Shown piece after piece: positions 43,997-52,287 of a stretch of DNA of 64,000 bases (positions are counted from its first letter, which is position 1; every line of letters starts with the position of its first letter). This DNA is from a bacterium. GTDB lineage: Bacteria > Cyanobacteriota > Vampirovibrionia > Gastranaerophilales > UBA9971. Under the pieces are notes generated by a model, which saw only the letters and a list, made by a program, of their open reading frames with translations, was not told the origin of the DNA and ran no database searches. The position numbers were made by a program, and so were the translations under genes. Location: positions 12,735 through 76,734 of the forward strand of contig JBAWVS010000005.1 of assembly GCA_037147175.1 (NCBI GenBank), read 5' to 3'.

Positions 43997-44496
43997 GGTT
44001 GTTTAATTCCCATCCCTGTTAATTTGCTACGAGGGACTTTAATTGTAACTTCCTCAGAAAGATCCAAATTAAAACTCAGGACTTCTTTGCTGGTGGGTAG
44101 TTTTGAACCTGCAGGACTGTAGGTGGGGTTTCCTTTTTGTATAACTGTATGTAAATCAGCTTCTTCAACTGATGAAGGTTTTATATGTTCTCCAAGTTGA
44201 ACTTCAAACTCTTTTACAATTCCTGTAACTTTTTTTCTTATTTTTTCAATATTTTTTGGATCAGTAACTTCTTGACCAAGTCTTTTTACCATATTAACCA
44301 GACTTGAAGCAGTTTTTGAATGTCCCAAGCTGCTTTGACCCATACGTCCATCAACAAAAGTAACCAAATCTTTATTTTTATCTACCCATATTCCTACCGA
44401 AGGGACTCCTGTATAATGAGACCTAAAAATATTCACACCGTTAAACGACGGTTTGCAAATCTGTTTAGTAAATGGCTGATTAGTAATATTTTGCAT
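43993..44496 (-). CDS. hypothetical protein with N-terminal PSFNG motif
   Basis: A 167-residue protein that I do not recognise. It begins MQNITNQPFTKQICKPSFNG, so a polar N-terminus ends in the P-S-F-x-G motif (residues 16-20), as in other proteins of this window. The rest is a mixed alpha/beta sequence with a long helix (SKTASSLVNMVKRLGQEVTD, then PKNIEKIRKKVTGIVKEFEV) and no membrane segment, and ends SKLTGMGIKQP. It is followed by the convergent folE2 (four-base overlap) and preceded by a long intergenic region with repeats. Confidence 0.6.
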   Translation of the reverse strand: MQNITNQPFTKQICKPSFNGVNIFRSHYTGVPSVGIWVDKNKDLVTFVDGRMGQSSLGHSKTASSLVNMVKRLGQEVTDPKNIEKIRKKVTGIVKEFEVQLGEHIKPSSVEEADLHTVIQKGNPTYSPAGSKLPTSKEVLSFNLDLSEEVTIKVPRSKLTGMGIKQP

Positions 44497-44845
44497 AATT
44501 GGTTAATCCCTTATTTTTAATTCTATAAATTATATTTAGAATAAATTATATTGTCAAATAATATTATAAATGCGTGAATATTTAACTTTAATTATTGGAT
44601 TGCTACGTCGGGCTTCTAGCCCTCCTCGCAATGACAATCCCTAATACAAAAGAGAATAAACGCCAGACAGATCCTTCGCTTTGCTCAGGAGGAGAGCTTT
44701 ACGGTATTCGTTCCGGGGTTCGGGGGTGGTAGCCCCTGAATCTCTTTCCCCCGCTGGGTTTTAGTTTTTCTTTCTTTTGGTTCTGTTTTCTTTATTTTTG
44801 CGTCCAAAAAGAAAGAAAATGAACAAAGCGATACTTCAGAAGTTA
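44497..44845. other. intergenic region with repeat modules and a GC-rich segment
   Basis: About 350 bases without a gene. It holds repeat copy C (44597-44640), then CAGACAGATCCTTCGCTTTG followed by CTCAGGAGGAG (about 44664-44694), a fragment of the module seen in copies D and E. Next is a G/C-rich stretch (about 44707-44760, with GGGGTTCGGGGGTGGTAGCC) unlike its surroundings. A pyrimidine-rich tract and its partial complement (TTTCTTTC and GAAAGAAA, about 44772-44820) follow. A 71-residue frame on the minus strand across it is low-complexity and not credible. Confidence 0.6.
44597..44640. repeat. palindromic dispersed repeat, copy C (short)
   Basis: The ends GGATTG and CAATCC are inverted. 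Inside, GGGCT/AGCCC forms the tip and CTCGCAATGAC matches the right arm of copies A and B. It is a solo version of the same module. Confidence 0.7.
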
Positions 44846-46132
44846 CTAAAATAAAATACCTGCGATTGTTGCAGAGAGATAAGAAGCCAAAGTTCCGCAA
44901 ATCAAAGCCTTAAACCCTAATTTTGCCAGATCAGCCCTTCTGTTTGGAGCCAATTCACCAATTCCTCCCACTTGAATAGCGATAGAACTGAAATTTGCAA
45001 ACCCGCAAAGAGCAAAGCTTGCTATAACTATTGACTTTGGAGAAAGGACAGCAGCAGTTCCTTTAATCATAGGCACAAGGTTTAAATAAGCCACAAACTC
45101 ATTAATCACCATTTTAGTTCCCATTAAAGAGCCTACTGTTGCTGATTCATGCCATGGAACACCCATTAACCATGCAAGTATTGAAAAAATTCTTCCTAAA
45201 ATACCGCTAAGGCTTAAATGATGCAGATCAATTCCGACAAAGCCCAAAGAAAGTCCAATATTTGCCGAAACAGTCCCTATGCAGCCTAAAACAGCATCTA
45301 TCATATTAATAAGCGCAATAAGCCCGATAAGCATTGCAATTACGTTTATTGAAATTCTCATTCCTTCGCTTGCGCCATGAGCTATTGCATCCAGAAGGTT
45401 TGCACTTGTTTTCTTTACTTCAAGTTTAATTTTTCCTTTAGTTTCCGATTCCTGTGTTTCGGGAAAAACAAGTTTTGAAATCACTAAAGCGCCGGGAGCC
45501 GCCATAACGCTGGCTGCAAGAAGATATTCCGCAGGAACGCCCATCGAAATATAAACAGCCATAACTCCGCCGGCTATACACGCCATGCTTCCAGCCATTG
45601 AAGCAAGAAGCTCTGAATTTGTCATACTTGCCACATAAGGTTTAATAAGTATTTGAGCTTCCACCTGTCCTACAAATGCGCTTGCGGCATTTGAAAGTGC
45701 TTCACTTCCGCTGACACCCATAATTTTATAGACAATTTTAGCGACAAAGGCAACTACTTTTTGCATTAAGCCTATATGATAAGCAACATTTACAAGAACA
45801 GCAACAAAAATTATTGTCGGAATAAGCTTGAATGAAAAAACAAAACCGTTTCCCGATCCGAGAACTTTTTCAAGAAGCGGCTGATTTGCGAGACTTCCAA
45901 AGACAAAATCTCCGCCTTTGCTTGCAAAAGCAAGAAGATAGCCTATTCCTTCTCCAAGTTTTCCGAATATAAATTTTCCCCACGAGGTTTTAAGCACAAA
46001 AACAGCAATCAATAATTGAAGAGAAAGACCTGAAATTATAGTTCTCCAGTTAATCGCCTTTTTATTGTTTGACATAAGATAAGCAATACCGAGAATAACA
46101 ATAATTCCAAAAATTCCAAAAAATCTACCCAA
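44846..46132 (-). CDS. nupC: concentrative nucleoside transporter (NupC/CNT)
   Basis: A 428-residue multi-helix permease that imports nucleosides with H+ or Na+. Family features include SKGGDFVFGSLANQ, the ILIKPYVASMTNSELLASMA segment, the helix GEALSNAASAFVGQVEAQ-type core (here SGSEALSNAASAFVGQVEAQ) and the C-terminal GTKMVINEFVAYLNLVPM, then CGFANFSSIAIQVGGIGELA. With the 5'-nucleotidase and phosphoesterases it suggests nucleoside scavenging, although these genes are not linked. It is the last gene of a minus-strand series lysC, phosphoesterase, metW, nupC, but 88 bases separate it from metW. Confidence 0.94.
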   Translation of the reverse strand: MGRFFGIFGIIVILGIAYLMSNNKKAINWRTIISGLSLQLLIAVFVLKTSWGKFIFGKLGEGIGYLLAFASKGGDFVFGSLANQPLLEKVLGSGNGFVFSFKLIPTIIFVAVLVNVAYHIGLMQKVVAFVAKIVYKIMGVSGSEALSNAASAFVGQVEAQILIKPYVASMTNSELLASMAGSMACIAGGVMAVYISMGVPAEYLLAASVMAAPGALVISKLVFPETQESETKGKIKLEVKKTSANLLDAIAHGASEGMRISINVIAMLIGLIALINMIDAVLGCIGTVSANIGLSLGFVGIDLHHLSLSGILGRIFSILAWLMGVPWHESATVGSLMGTKMVINEFVAYLNLVPMIKGTAAVLSPKSIVIASFALCGFANFSSIAIQVGGIGELAPNRRADLAKLGFKALICGTLASYLSATIAGILF

Positions 46133-46220
46133 CTTCTAACCCTCTATTTCTCTAATTATGGCTATTTTACTATTTGATTCTTGTAATAACAAGGAAATGT
46201 TTTCAAAACGGGTTTTCTTT

Positions 46221-46877
46221 TTAGAGTGAGCATATATAAATAGCTTCTTCTGCATAACAATTCGGGAAAATATTATGAAAAATATCCCTTTTAACCTTCG
46301 CTTTATTCATGTAAATTTCTTTTAAAATTTCAATTTGTCTTTTCTGACAAAACTCTTTAAAATCATTTATGGTTAAAAGATGGATATTAGGGGTATTGAA
46401 CCATTCAAAAGGAAGTATATTCGACTTCGGCATTCTTCCTGCCAGAGTTAAATAAAGCCGCACACGCCAGTAAGCGAAATTGGGGAAGCTTATAACAGCT
46501 TTTTTCCCGACACGAAGCATTTCCTGTATTACATAATCCGGTCTGTGGGTACATTGAAGCGTTCTGTTGAGAATTACGTAATCAAAAGACTTATCCTGAT
46601 AATCTTTTAGCCCTTCATCAACATCTCCCTGAAAAACTGATAATCCTTTTTCAATACATTTGATTATATTATCTTCATTGATTTCAACGCCTCTGCCCTT
46701 AACATTTTTCTTGTCTTTAAGAAGCTTTAAAAGCTCTCCGTCTCCGCAACCAAGGTCAAGAACTTTTGCTTCAGGTTCTATCATTTGCATAATAATGTCA
46801 TAATTGACATGAAGCCCCTGTGAGGTTTCATAATGCTGTCTTGCTTTTTTGTTATCTCGTGAAATTATTTTTGTCAT
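46221..46877 (-). CDS. metW: MetW-type methyltransferase-like protein
   Basis: A 218-residue member of the MetW family. AKVLDLGCGDGELLKLLKD is AdoMet motif I, RGVEINEDNIIKCIEKGLSV and FQGDVDEGL follow, and KSFDYVILNRTLQCTHRP and ISFPNFAYWRVRLYLTLAGRMP are specific to MetW. In many bacteria MetW partners MetX (homoserine acetyl- or succinyltransferase) in methionine synthesis. No metX is next to it here; the neighbours are nupC and a phosphoesterase, with lysC of the same aspartate-family pathway one gene further upstream. It begins 13 bases after the phosphoesterase stop. Confidence 0.88.
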   Translation of the reverse strand: MTKIISRDNKKARQHYETSQGLHVNYDIIMQMIEPEAKVLDLGCGDGELLKLLKDKKNVKGRGVEINEDNIIKCIEKGLSVFQGDVDEGLKDYQDKSFDYVILNRTLQCTHRPDYVIQEMLRVGKKAVISFPNFAYWRVRLYLTLAGRMPKSNILPFEWFNTPNIHLLTINDFKEFCQKRQIEILKEIYMNKAKVKRDIFHNIFPNCYAEEAIYICSL

Positions 46878-46890
46878 TGGTTTTCATTCT

Positions 46891-47895
46891 CTAATAATAA
46901 AAGATTTTTGTTTTACTTATTTTATCGCCTTCCTGAAAGTTTAGAACTTTATTAGGATTCTCGTTATTAAATATTTTCGCATAATTTGTTTTTACAATAA
47001 TGTTTTTTGCTTTTTTAATAATTTGTTTGAAAGTTATATCTTTATTTTCTACCTCAACCCTGTCAGGGTATATTTTTAAAATTTTATACTGATTTGGATA
47101 GGTTACAACAGAAGGAAGAGAAATAAAAAGCTTCCCGTTTAAGTTCTTGGCGGCATAATTGTGATGATGCCCGCTTAAAACCAATTTTACCTGCGGATAT
47201 TTGTTTATAACAGTTAAAAATTCATCAGCATTTTCCAGAACAAAGTTTTTCTGTGCTGTTTTGTTGGAAACTGCTGCTTGAAAAGCAGGATGATGCATAA
47301 CAATCATAGTAAACTTGTCAGGGTTGGATTTTAAAATATCATCAAGCCATGAAAGTTCTTCAGGTGGTATTTTCCCTTCAAACTTGTTTTCAACAGAAGT
47401 ATCCAGACCTATTAAAAGAGTATTATTAGCAAGTTGTTTACTCCAGTATGTTAAATCAGGATTTTCAAAACCGTTTCTCCTGAATTCAGCGCAAAAATCC
47501 TGTTTTGTATAACTTTCTTTCAGGTCAGAATCTCTATCTCCAAGTATTGAAAAATAATTTACGTTTATATCTTCAATACTGTCAAGAAAAAGAGGTAAAT
47601 CACTTAACGTATTATCGTCATTTTCCGTCAAATCACCGCCGAAAACCACAAAATCAAGATTGGGAACAGTTTTTATACTTTTAATGACATCCTGAAAAAT
47701 AACAAAACTTTCTTTATAAAGAATCCAATCTTCATTTTCTTTGAATGAAACATGCGTATCGGGAAGAAAAATCATTTTAAAAGGTTTAAAATTTTGCTGT
47801 TGTGCTTGAACTTTAATTGGCATAGAAAAGCATCCTGACAGTACAAATAAAACCGTCAAAAACAAATAATACTTTAAAAAACGCTTTAAGTTCAT
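46891..47895 (-). CDS. lipoprotein calcineurin-like phosphoesterase
   Basis: A 334-residue exported phosphoesterase. The N-terminus MNLKRFLKYYLFLTVLFVLSGCFS is a signal with lipobox (V-L-S-G-C, Cys22), so the protein should be lipid-anchored in the envelope. The metal-binding blocks are FLPDTHVS, VFGGDLTEND, LGDRDSD (in place of GNHD), VMHHPAF and LSGHHHNYA. The replacement of Asn-His by Asp-Arg in the third block is unusual for this family and may change metal binding. Substrate unknown. It lies between lysC and metW on the same strand with short gaps (27 and 13 bases). Confidence 0.85.
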   Translation of the reverse strand: MNLKRFLKYYLFLTVLFVLSGCFSMPIKVQAQQQNFKPFKMIFLPDTHVSFKENEDWILYKESFVIFQDVIKSIKTVPNLDFVVFGGDLTENDDNTLSDLPLFLDSIEDINVNYFSILGDRDSDLKESYTKQDFCAEFRRNGFENPDLTYWSKQLANNTLLIGLDTSVENKFEGKIPPEELSWLDDILKSNPDKFTMIVMHHPAFQAAVSNKTAQKNFVLENADEFLTVINKYPQVKLVLSGHHHNYAAKNLNGKLFISLPSVVTYPNQYKILKIYPDRVEVENKDITFKQIIKKAKNIIVKTNYAKIFNNENPNKVLNFQEGDKISKTKIFYY

Positions 47896-47922
47896 ATTTT
47901 TATTCCGGAATTCGCAAAAAAT

Positions 47923-49173
47923 TTAACTTGCCTGAACTTTATCAAGATCTATATTTTCGTCATCCAGCTCAAACTTTGTATGAAGGGCCTTTATGGCATC
48001 ATTAGCCCTTTCTTTATCAACAAGGCAGCTGATTTTAATTTCACTTGTAGCAATCATCTTAATATTGATATTTTCATCAGCTAAAGCTTCAAACATATCG
48101 GCGGCAATCCCCGGTCTGTCAATCATTCCTGCGCCTACAATGCTGATTTTTGAAATATTATTATCTACTACAATTTCTTTTGCTTTTAAAATTTGTTTAA
48201 TATCTTGAAGCACTACAAGAGCTTTGCTTAAATCTGCTTCATCAACAGTAAACGCAATATTATTAGCATTATCTTCTTCAAGCGACTGAATAATCATATC
48301 AACGCTTATGTTGTTTTTTGAAAGAACTCCAAAAACTTTTGCCGCAATACCGGGCTGATCCGGCACTTTCAAAAGAGCTATTCTTACCTGTGAATCGTCT
48401 GCTGCAACACCACTAACCGCTCTATAAATTTCCATTTCTTCCACTCCTAAAATTAAAGTTCCGGGATCGTCAAGATAAAAACTGCTTCTTACCCTCATAG
48501 GGACATTAAATTGATTTGCTGTTTCAACTGATCTCGGATGAAGTACATTAGCTCCAACTCTTGCCAATTCAAGCATTTCTATATACGAAATCCGATCAAG
48601 CCTGCTTGCTTTTGGAACACATCTGGGGTCAGCAGAATAAACAGCTCTCACGTCAGTATAAATATCACACCTGTCAGCTTTTAAAGCTGCTGCAATGGCA
48701 ACTGCCGATGTATCAGAGCCGCCTCTTCCGAGTGTTGTAATTTCTCCTTCCAGAGTTACACCCTGAAATCCTGCAACTACAACTATTTTTCCTTTATTTA
48801 AATTTTCTTCAAGCTTGTCTGTTTTAATATCAATAATTCGAGCCTTTGAATGAACGCTTTCAGTAAGAATTCCAACTTGAGAAGCAATAAGACTTACCGC
48901 AGGAAAGCCTGCTTCCTGAATAGCCATAGTCAAAAGGGCTATAGTAACTTGCTCTCCAGTGGAAAGAAGCATATCCATCTCTCTGTTATCAGGTTTTTGC
49001 GAAATTTCTCCCGCCAGTTTCACAAGATAATCCGTTGTGTGTCCCATCGCAGAAACAACAGCCACAACTTTATTTCCGTTTTTATATTCTTTTATTACAG
49101 CGTTAGCAACATTTTTGATTTTTTGAGAATCTGCTACTGATGTTCCGCCAAATTTTTGAACTACAATGCCCAT
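47923..49173 (-). CDS. lysC: aspartate kinase
   Basis: The first enzyme of the aspartate pathway, giving lysine, diaminopimelate, threonine and methionine. It has 416 residues. The kinase part begins IVVQKFGGTSVADSQKI and includes VVAGFQGVTLEGEITTLGRG with GGSDTSAVAIAAAL. Two ACT domains follow (ALLKVPDQPGIAAKVFGVLS and SIVGAGMIDRPGIAADMFEA), the usual site of feedback inhibition by lysine and/or threonine. The frame extends to 49215, but ATG 49173 gives the standard MGIVVQKFGG start. With dapL in this window it serves meso-diaminopimelate for peptidoglycan. Confidence 0.95.
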   Translation of the reverse strand: MGIVVQKFGGTSVADSQKIKNVANAVIKEYKNGNKVVAVVSAMGHTTDYLVKLAGEISQKPDNREMDMLLSTGEQVTIALLTMAIQEAGFPAVSLIASQVGILTESVHSKARIIDIKTDKLEENLNKGKIVVVAGFQGVTLEGEITTLGRGGSDTSAVAIAAALKADRCDIYTDVRAVYSADPRCVPKASRLDRISYIEMLELARVGANVLHPRSVETANQFNVPMRVRSSFYLDDPGTLILGVEEMEIYRAVSGVAADDSQVRIALLKVPDQPGIAAKVFGVLSKNNISVDMIIQSLEEDNANNIAFTVDEADLSKALVVLQDIKQILKAKEIVVDNNISKISIVGAGMIDRPGIAADMFEALADENINIKMIATSEIKISCLVDKERANDAIKALHTKFELDDENIDLDKVQAS

Positions 49174-49312
49174 GTCTCTTTCTTTCTCTTTTTTATTTAT
49201 TTTTCTTTTTTCCAATGTCTCAAAATACGACTTTAAGTTGAAAAATTAATTCAATTTAAATTATATTACACCCATTATTCTTTAATTGTAACAAATTATA
49301 AATAAATAATTA

Positions 49313-51154
49313 TTAATTTTCAAAATCGATAATATCGTTTAAACTCTTATCGCTTCCAAGTTTTGTTAAACTTTTATTCAGATAAATATGAATAAGTTCC
49401 TTTTTTTCGGGGTATTCATTGTTTAATCTTCTGAATTCATGTTCAAAAACTTCAAAATCGCCTTGTTTAGCTTTTATATAAGCAATATTAGCTAAGCTGT
49501 CAATATGATCAGGCTCGATTTCAATAACTTTATTGAAAAAATCCGCTGCCTGCGCTAAATAATTATCATCATTATAATAATCAGACATTTCAAGATAAGT
49601 TCCTCCCAGAAGAAAAAGAGCCGGAACGAAATTCGGAACTTTAAAAAGCACTTCATAAAAGACAGGCAGTGCTTCATCAAAATTTTTCAGTCTTATTAAA
49701 GCTTCACCTTTGCCAATATATGCAGGCAGTAGGTCAGATTTAATTTTTAAGGCATTATTAAATTTTTCTATTGCATCTTTCAAGGCCTTATTGTCTTTAG
49801 AAAGAATTATTCCGTAAATCATGCATACCTGTGCTGAATTCGGTGCTATTTTATAAGCTCTTCTTATTTTTCTTATTGCTTCTTTTTCATTTCCGATTTC
49901 ATTAAGAGCCACAGCATAACCAACATGAGCATCCAGATGGTCGGGATCTTCGTTTATAGCTTTTTGATAGTACTCTATCGCGCTGTTATAATCGTTTAAG
50001 AGGCTATAAGCTGACGCTATCAAGTAATTTGCGTCCGTTTTTTTTAAATTAAATTTTGAAGCTTCTTTGTATCTTTCTATAGCAAGTGAGTTATTGCCTT
50101 TAAGGCTTGCGATACTACCTAATTTGATATAAGCGTCTATATAACGCGAATCTTTTTCGATTAAAGTGAGAAGCATTTCTTCAGCTTTGTCTAACTCGCC
50201 TGTTTCCGCAAGAGAAAGAGCCAGATAATACATTGCCTGTGTTTGATCAGGTTTGATTTCAATTGATTTATTAAGCTTATTGATTACTTCAAAATGTTCG
50301 CCGTATTTTTGAAGTGTAATTCCCCAACAAAGATAAAGCTGTGCATTTTCAGGGTTTATTTTTTCAGCAATTTTATAATATTCGATAGCTTTATCATACT
50401 TTTTCATTTCAGTTAAAATTTCAGCCATGTTAAGCTGAAAATCTATTTTTGACGGAATCATATCTACAGCCATTTTGCCTTTTTCATAGGCTTCTTCAAG
50501 CCGTTTCCGCTTTAAAAGAGACATAGACCAATAATACCAGGCATCAGGATTATTAGGATGAATTTTTGTGCATAAAACAAATTTTTCTATAGCTTCTTCA
50601 TCTCTTTCCAACTCAACCAGTACTACTCCCCAGAGGAAAAGTGCCTGATGAGATCTCGGGCTGAGAGTTATAGCTTTTTTAAATTTTGTTTCCGCAAGTT
50701 GCTTTTGATTTTGCCTTGCAAGAGCGATTCCCCAATTAACATAAATTTCGGCATTTTTAGAATTTAAATCAAGCGCTTTTTGATACATTTCTTCTGCCTG
50801 TTGAAATTTTCCTGTTTCAACGAGGGCGGCTCCCCATAAAGCATAAGATTTTGTGCATTTCGGATCAATTTGTAATGCTTTTCTGAACTTTTCTATAGCT
50901 TCATCATATTTTCCCTGTGTAGCAAGGGCTATTCCCCAGTTATTAAAGCTTTCCGGCGTTTTGGGGATCATATAGGTTGATGATTCAAATTTTTCCATTG
51001 CCTTATCTACTTCTCCGGAATTTGCAAGATAAATTCCCCAGTTGACAAAGGCTCTGGAAGGTATAACAACTTCTTTTGTAACCGCTTTATAGCTGGAAAT
51101 CGAATTATTAAATTTTAAAACTTTGTCGACAAATTTTTTTATAAATTTTAACAT
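49313..51154 (-). CDS. large tetratricopeptide repeat protein
   Basis: A 613-residue protein consisting almost wholly of about sixteen TPR units. Examples are AIEKFRKALQIDPKCTKSYA, then AEEMYQKALDLNSKNAEIYV and AIEYYQKAINEDPDHLDAHV. No signal peptide or membrane helix remains once the start is corrected. The frame runs upstream to 51373, but those 73 residues are a translation of palindromic repeat copy D (51219-51375). ATG 51154 has GTGGAG close upstream, which gives the start MLKFIKKFVDKV. Role unknown; such arrays act as scaffolds in secretion, pilus or regulatory complexes. Confidence 0.86.
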   Translation of the reverse strand: MLKFIKKFVDKVLKFNNSISSYKAVTKEVVIPSRAFVNWGIYLANSGEVDKAMEKFESSTYMIPKTPESFNNWGIALATQGKYDEAIEKFRKALQIDPKCTKSYALWGAALVETGKFQQAEEMYQKALDLNSKNAEIYVNWGIALARQNQKQLAETKFKKAITLSPRSHQALFLWGVVLVELERDEEAIEKFVLCTKIHPNNPDAWYYWSMSLLKRKRLEEAYEKGKMAVDMIPSKIDFQLNMAEILTEMKKYDKAIEYYKIAEKINPENAQLYLCWGITLQKYGEHFEVINKLNKSIEIKPDQTQAMYYLALSLAETGELDKAEEMLLTLIEKDSRYIDAYIKLGSIASLKGNNSLAIERYKEASKFNLKKTDANYLIASAYSLLNDYNSAIEYYQKAINEDPDHLDAHVGYAVALNEIGNEKEAIRKIRRAYKIAPNSAQVCMIYGIILSKDNKALKDAIEKFNNALKIKSDLLPAYIGKGEALIRLKNFDEALPVFYEVLFKVPNFVPALFLLGGTYLEMSDYYNDDNYLAQAADFFNKVIEIEPDHIDSLANIAYIKAKQGDFEVFEHEFRRLNNEYPEKKELIHIYLNKSLTKLGSDKSLNDIIDFEN

Positions 51155-51460
51155 CCACTCCACTCGGATTTTTGTATTATTATTGTTTATAGCTATATAA
51201 ATAAAATTAATTAACTTGAATTGCCAGATAGTTGAAATCCACATTAATATTGGTATTGTCATTCTGAGGGCTTTAGTCCGAAGAATCTGTCCAAAAAAGT
51301 ATTTAAGCTTAAAACCCAAAAGGGACAGATGTTTCGCTTTGCTCAACATGACAATAAAAAAATTAATTGGCAATTGGAGTTAATTAATAATTTGAATTAA
51401 ACAAAATTATATCAGAAAAGTATCCCCTTTTTAAATTTTCATGGAGCTATATAAATTAAA
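51155..51460. other. intergenic region between divergent TPR and YgjP genes
   Basis: About 300 bases, half of it repeat copy D. The remainder is AT-rich, with no clear promoter on either side. The promoters of both genes must lie within or next to the repeat. Confidence 0.5.
51219..51375. repeat. palindromic dispersed repeat, copy D
   Basis: A 157-base element with inverted ends AATTGCCA (51219-51226) and TGGCAATT (51368-51375). Inside, the left module contains GTCATTCTGAGGGC and GAAGAATCTGTCC. The right module contains GGGACAGATGTTTCGCTTTG followed by CTCAACATGAC. The two halves face each other, so the element can fold into a long hairpin. Copy E has the same modules in different combination. 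Confidence 0.8.
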
Positions 51461-52177
51461 ATGACAAAAAAAATTCTTGAAATAAAAGATATAGGATTTG
51501 TTCATTTTTACAAAATCAAAAATGCCAAAAATTTAAGAATTATCCTTAAACCAAACAGACCACCAAGAATTACAGTTCCGGCAAGAGTGCCATTTCAAAC
51601 TGCGGAAGATTTTTTACACTCAAAAATACTCTGGCTTAAAGAAAATTTTGAAAAAATAAAGCAGCTGGAAAACAAAAACACTGTTTTTGATGAAAATAGC
51701 GAGTTTAAAACCAGAGAGCATACTTTAAATATAAAAAGGCATGCTTTAGATTCCTTCAAATACAAAATAAAAGACGGTCTTCTGGAATTTTATTGTCCTG
51801 TCGGTTGTGATATAAAAACTTCGCCCGTTCAAAAATTAATAGCACTTGCTATAATAGAAACTTTACGGCTTGAGGCTAAAAATTATCTCCCTGAAAAAGT
51901 CAAAGAACTTTCTCAAAAATATAATTTGAGCTATAAAAAAGTTTTTATTAAAAATTTGAAATCCCGATGGGGAAGCTGCTCTTCTAAAAATAACATTAAC
52001 CTGAATCTTCATCTTATGCGGTTGCCCGAAAAACTTATTGATTATGTTATTTTGCATGAATTGGCGCATACAAAAGAAAAAAATCATGGCAAAAACTTCT
52101 GGAGTTTATTAAGTTCTTTTGTTCCGGAAGCAAAGGAACTTAATAAAGAACTTAAAAATCATTCTATAAATCTATAG
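51461..52177 (+). CDS. YgjP/DUF45-type zinc metallopeptidase
   Basis: A 238-residue protein of the YgjP family (M48-like). The zinc motif HELAH (H199, H203) is followed at H209 in KNHGKNFWSLL, the H-E-L-x-H-x5-H pattern with the family's G-x-x-F-W. LKSRWGSCSSKNNINLNLHLMRLP is the characteristic preceding block. The N-terminal part (about 1-110) is the family's beta-rich domain. Members are suspected proteases, and some associate with restriction systems. No such neighbours exist here, and the physiological substrate is unknown. Confidence 0.88.
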   Translation: MTKKILEIKDIGFVHFYKIKNAKNLRIILKPNRPPRITVPARVPFQTAEDFLHSKILWLKENFEKIKQLENKNTVFDENSEFKTREHTLNIKRHALDSFKYKIKDGLLEFYCPVGCDIKTSPVQKLIALAIIETLRLEAKNYLPEKVKELSQKYNLSYKKVFIKNLKSRWGSCSSKNNINLNLHLMRLPEKLIDYVILHELAHTKEKNHGKNFWSLLSSFVPEAKELNKELKNHSINL

Positions 52178-52191
52178 GATTTAAAGGCTCC

Positions 52192-52232
52192 TTTGACAAG
52201 GCTGTTTTGATTTTAACAGGACAGTTTCTAAA
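52192..52232. repeat. 41-nt dispersed repeat, copy 2
   Basis: This stretch differs at three positions from 14756-14796. It lies just after the YgjP stop and before the sigma-factor gene. In contrast to copy 1, the flanking sequence here cannot complete a good terminator stem. Confidence 0.6.
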
Positions 52233-52287
52233 AATCTTGTCTATTCTTATTTAAATGATAAAATAAATTTTAATTGCCAATTATCCT

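Noticed and set aside
44685-44900. 71-residue minus-strand ORF over the GC-rich segment
   Set aside because: Low-complexity Lys/Arg/Thr-rich product overlapping nupC and repeat debris, with no supporting signals.
51155-51373. N-terminal extension of the TPR protein (MPINFFIVMLSKAKHLSLLG and onward)
   Set aside because: It is a translation of palindromic repeat copy D. The ATG at 51154 has a usable ribosome site and begins the TPR-type sequence.
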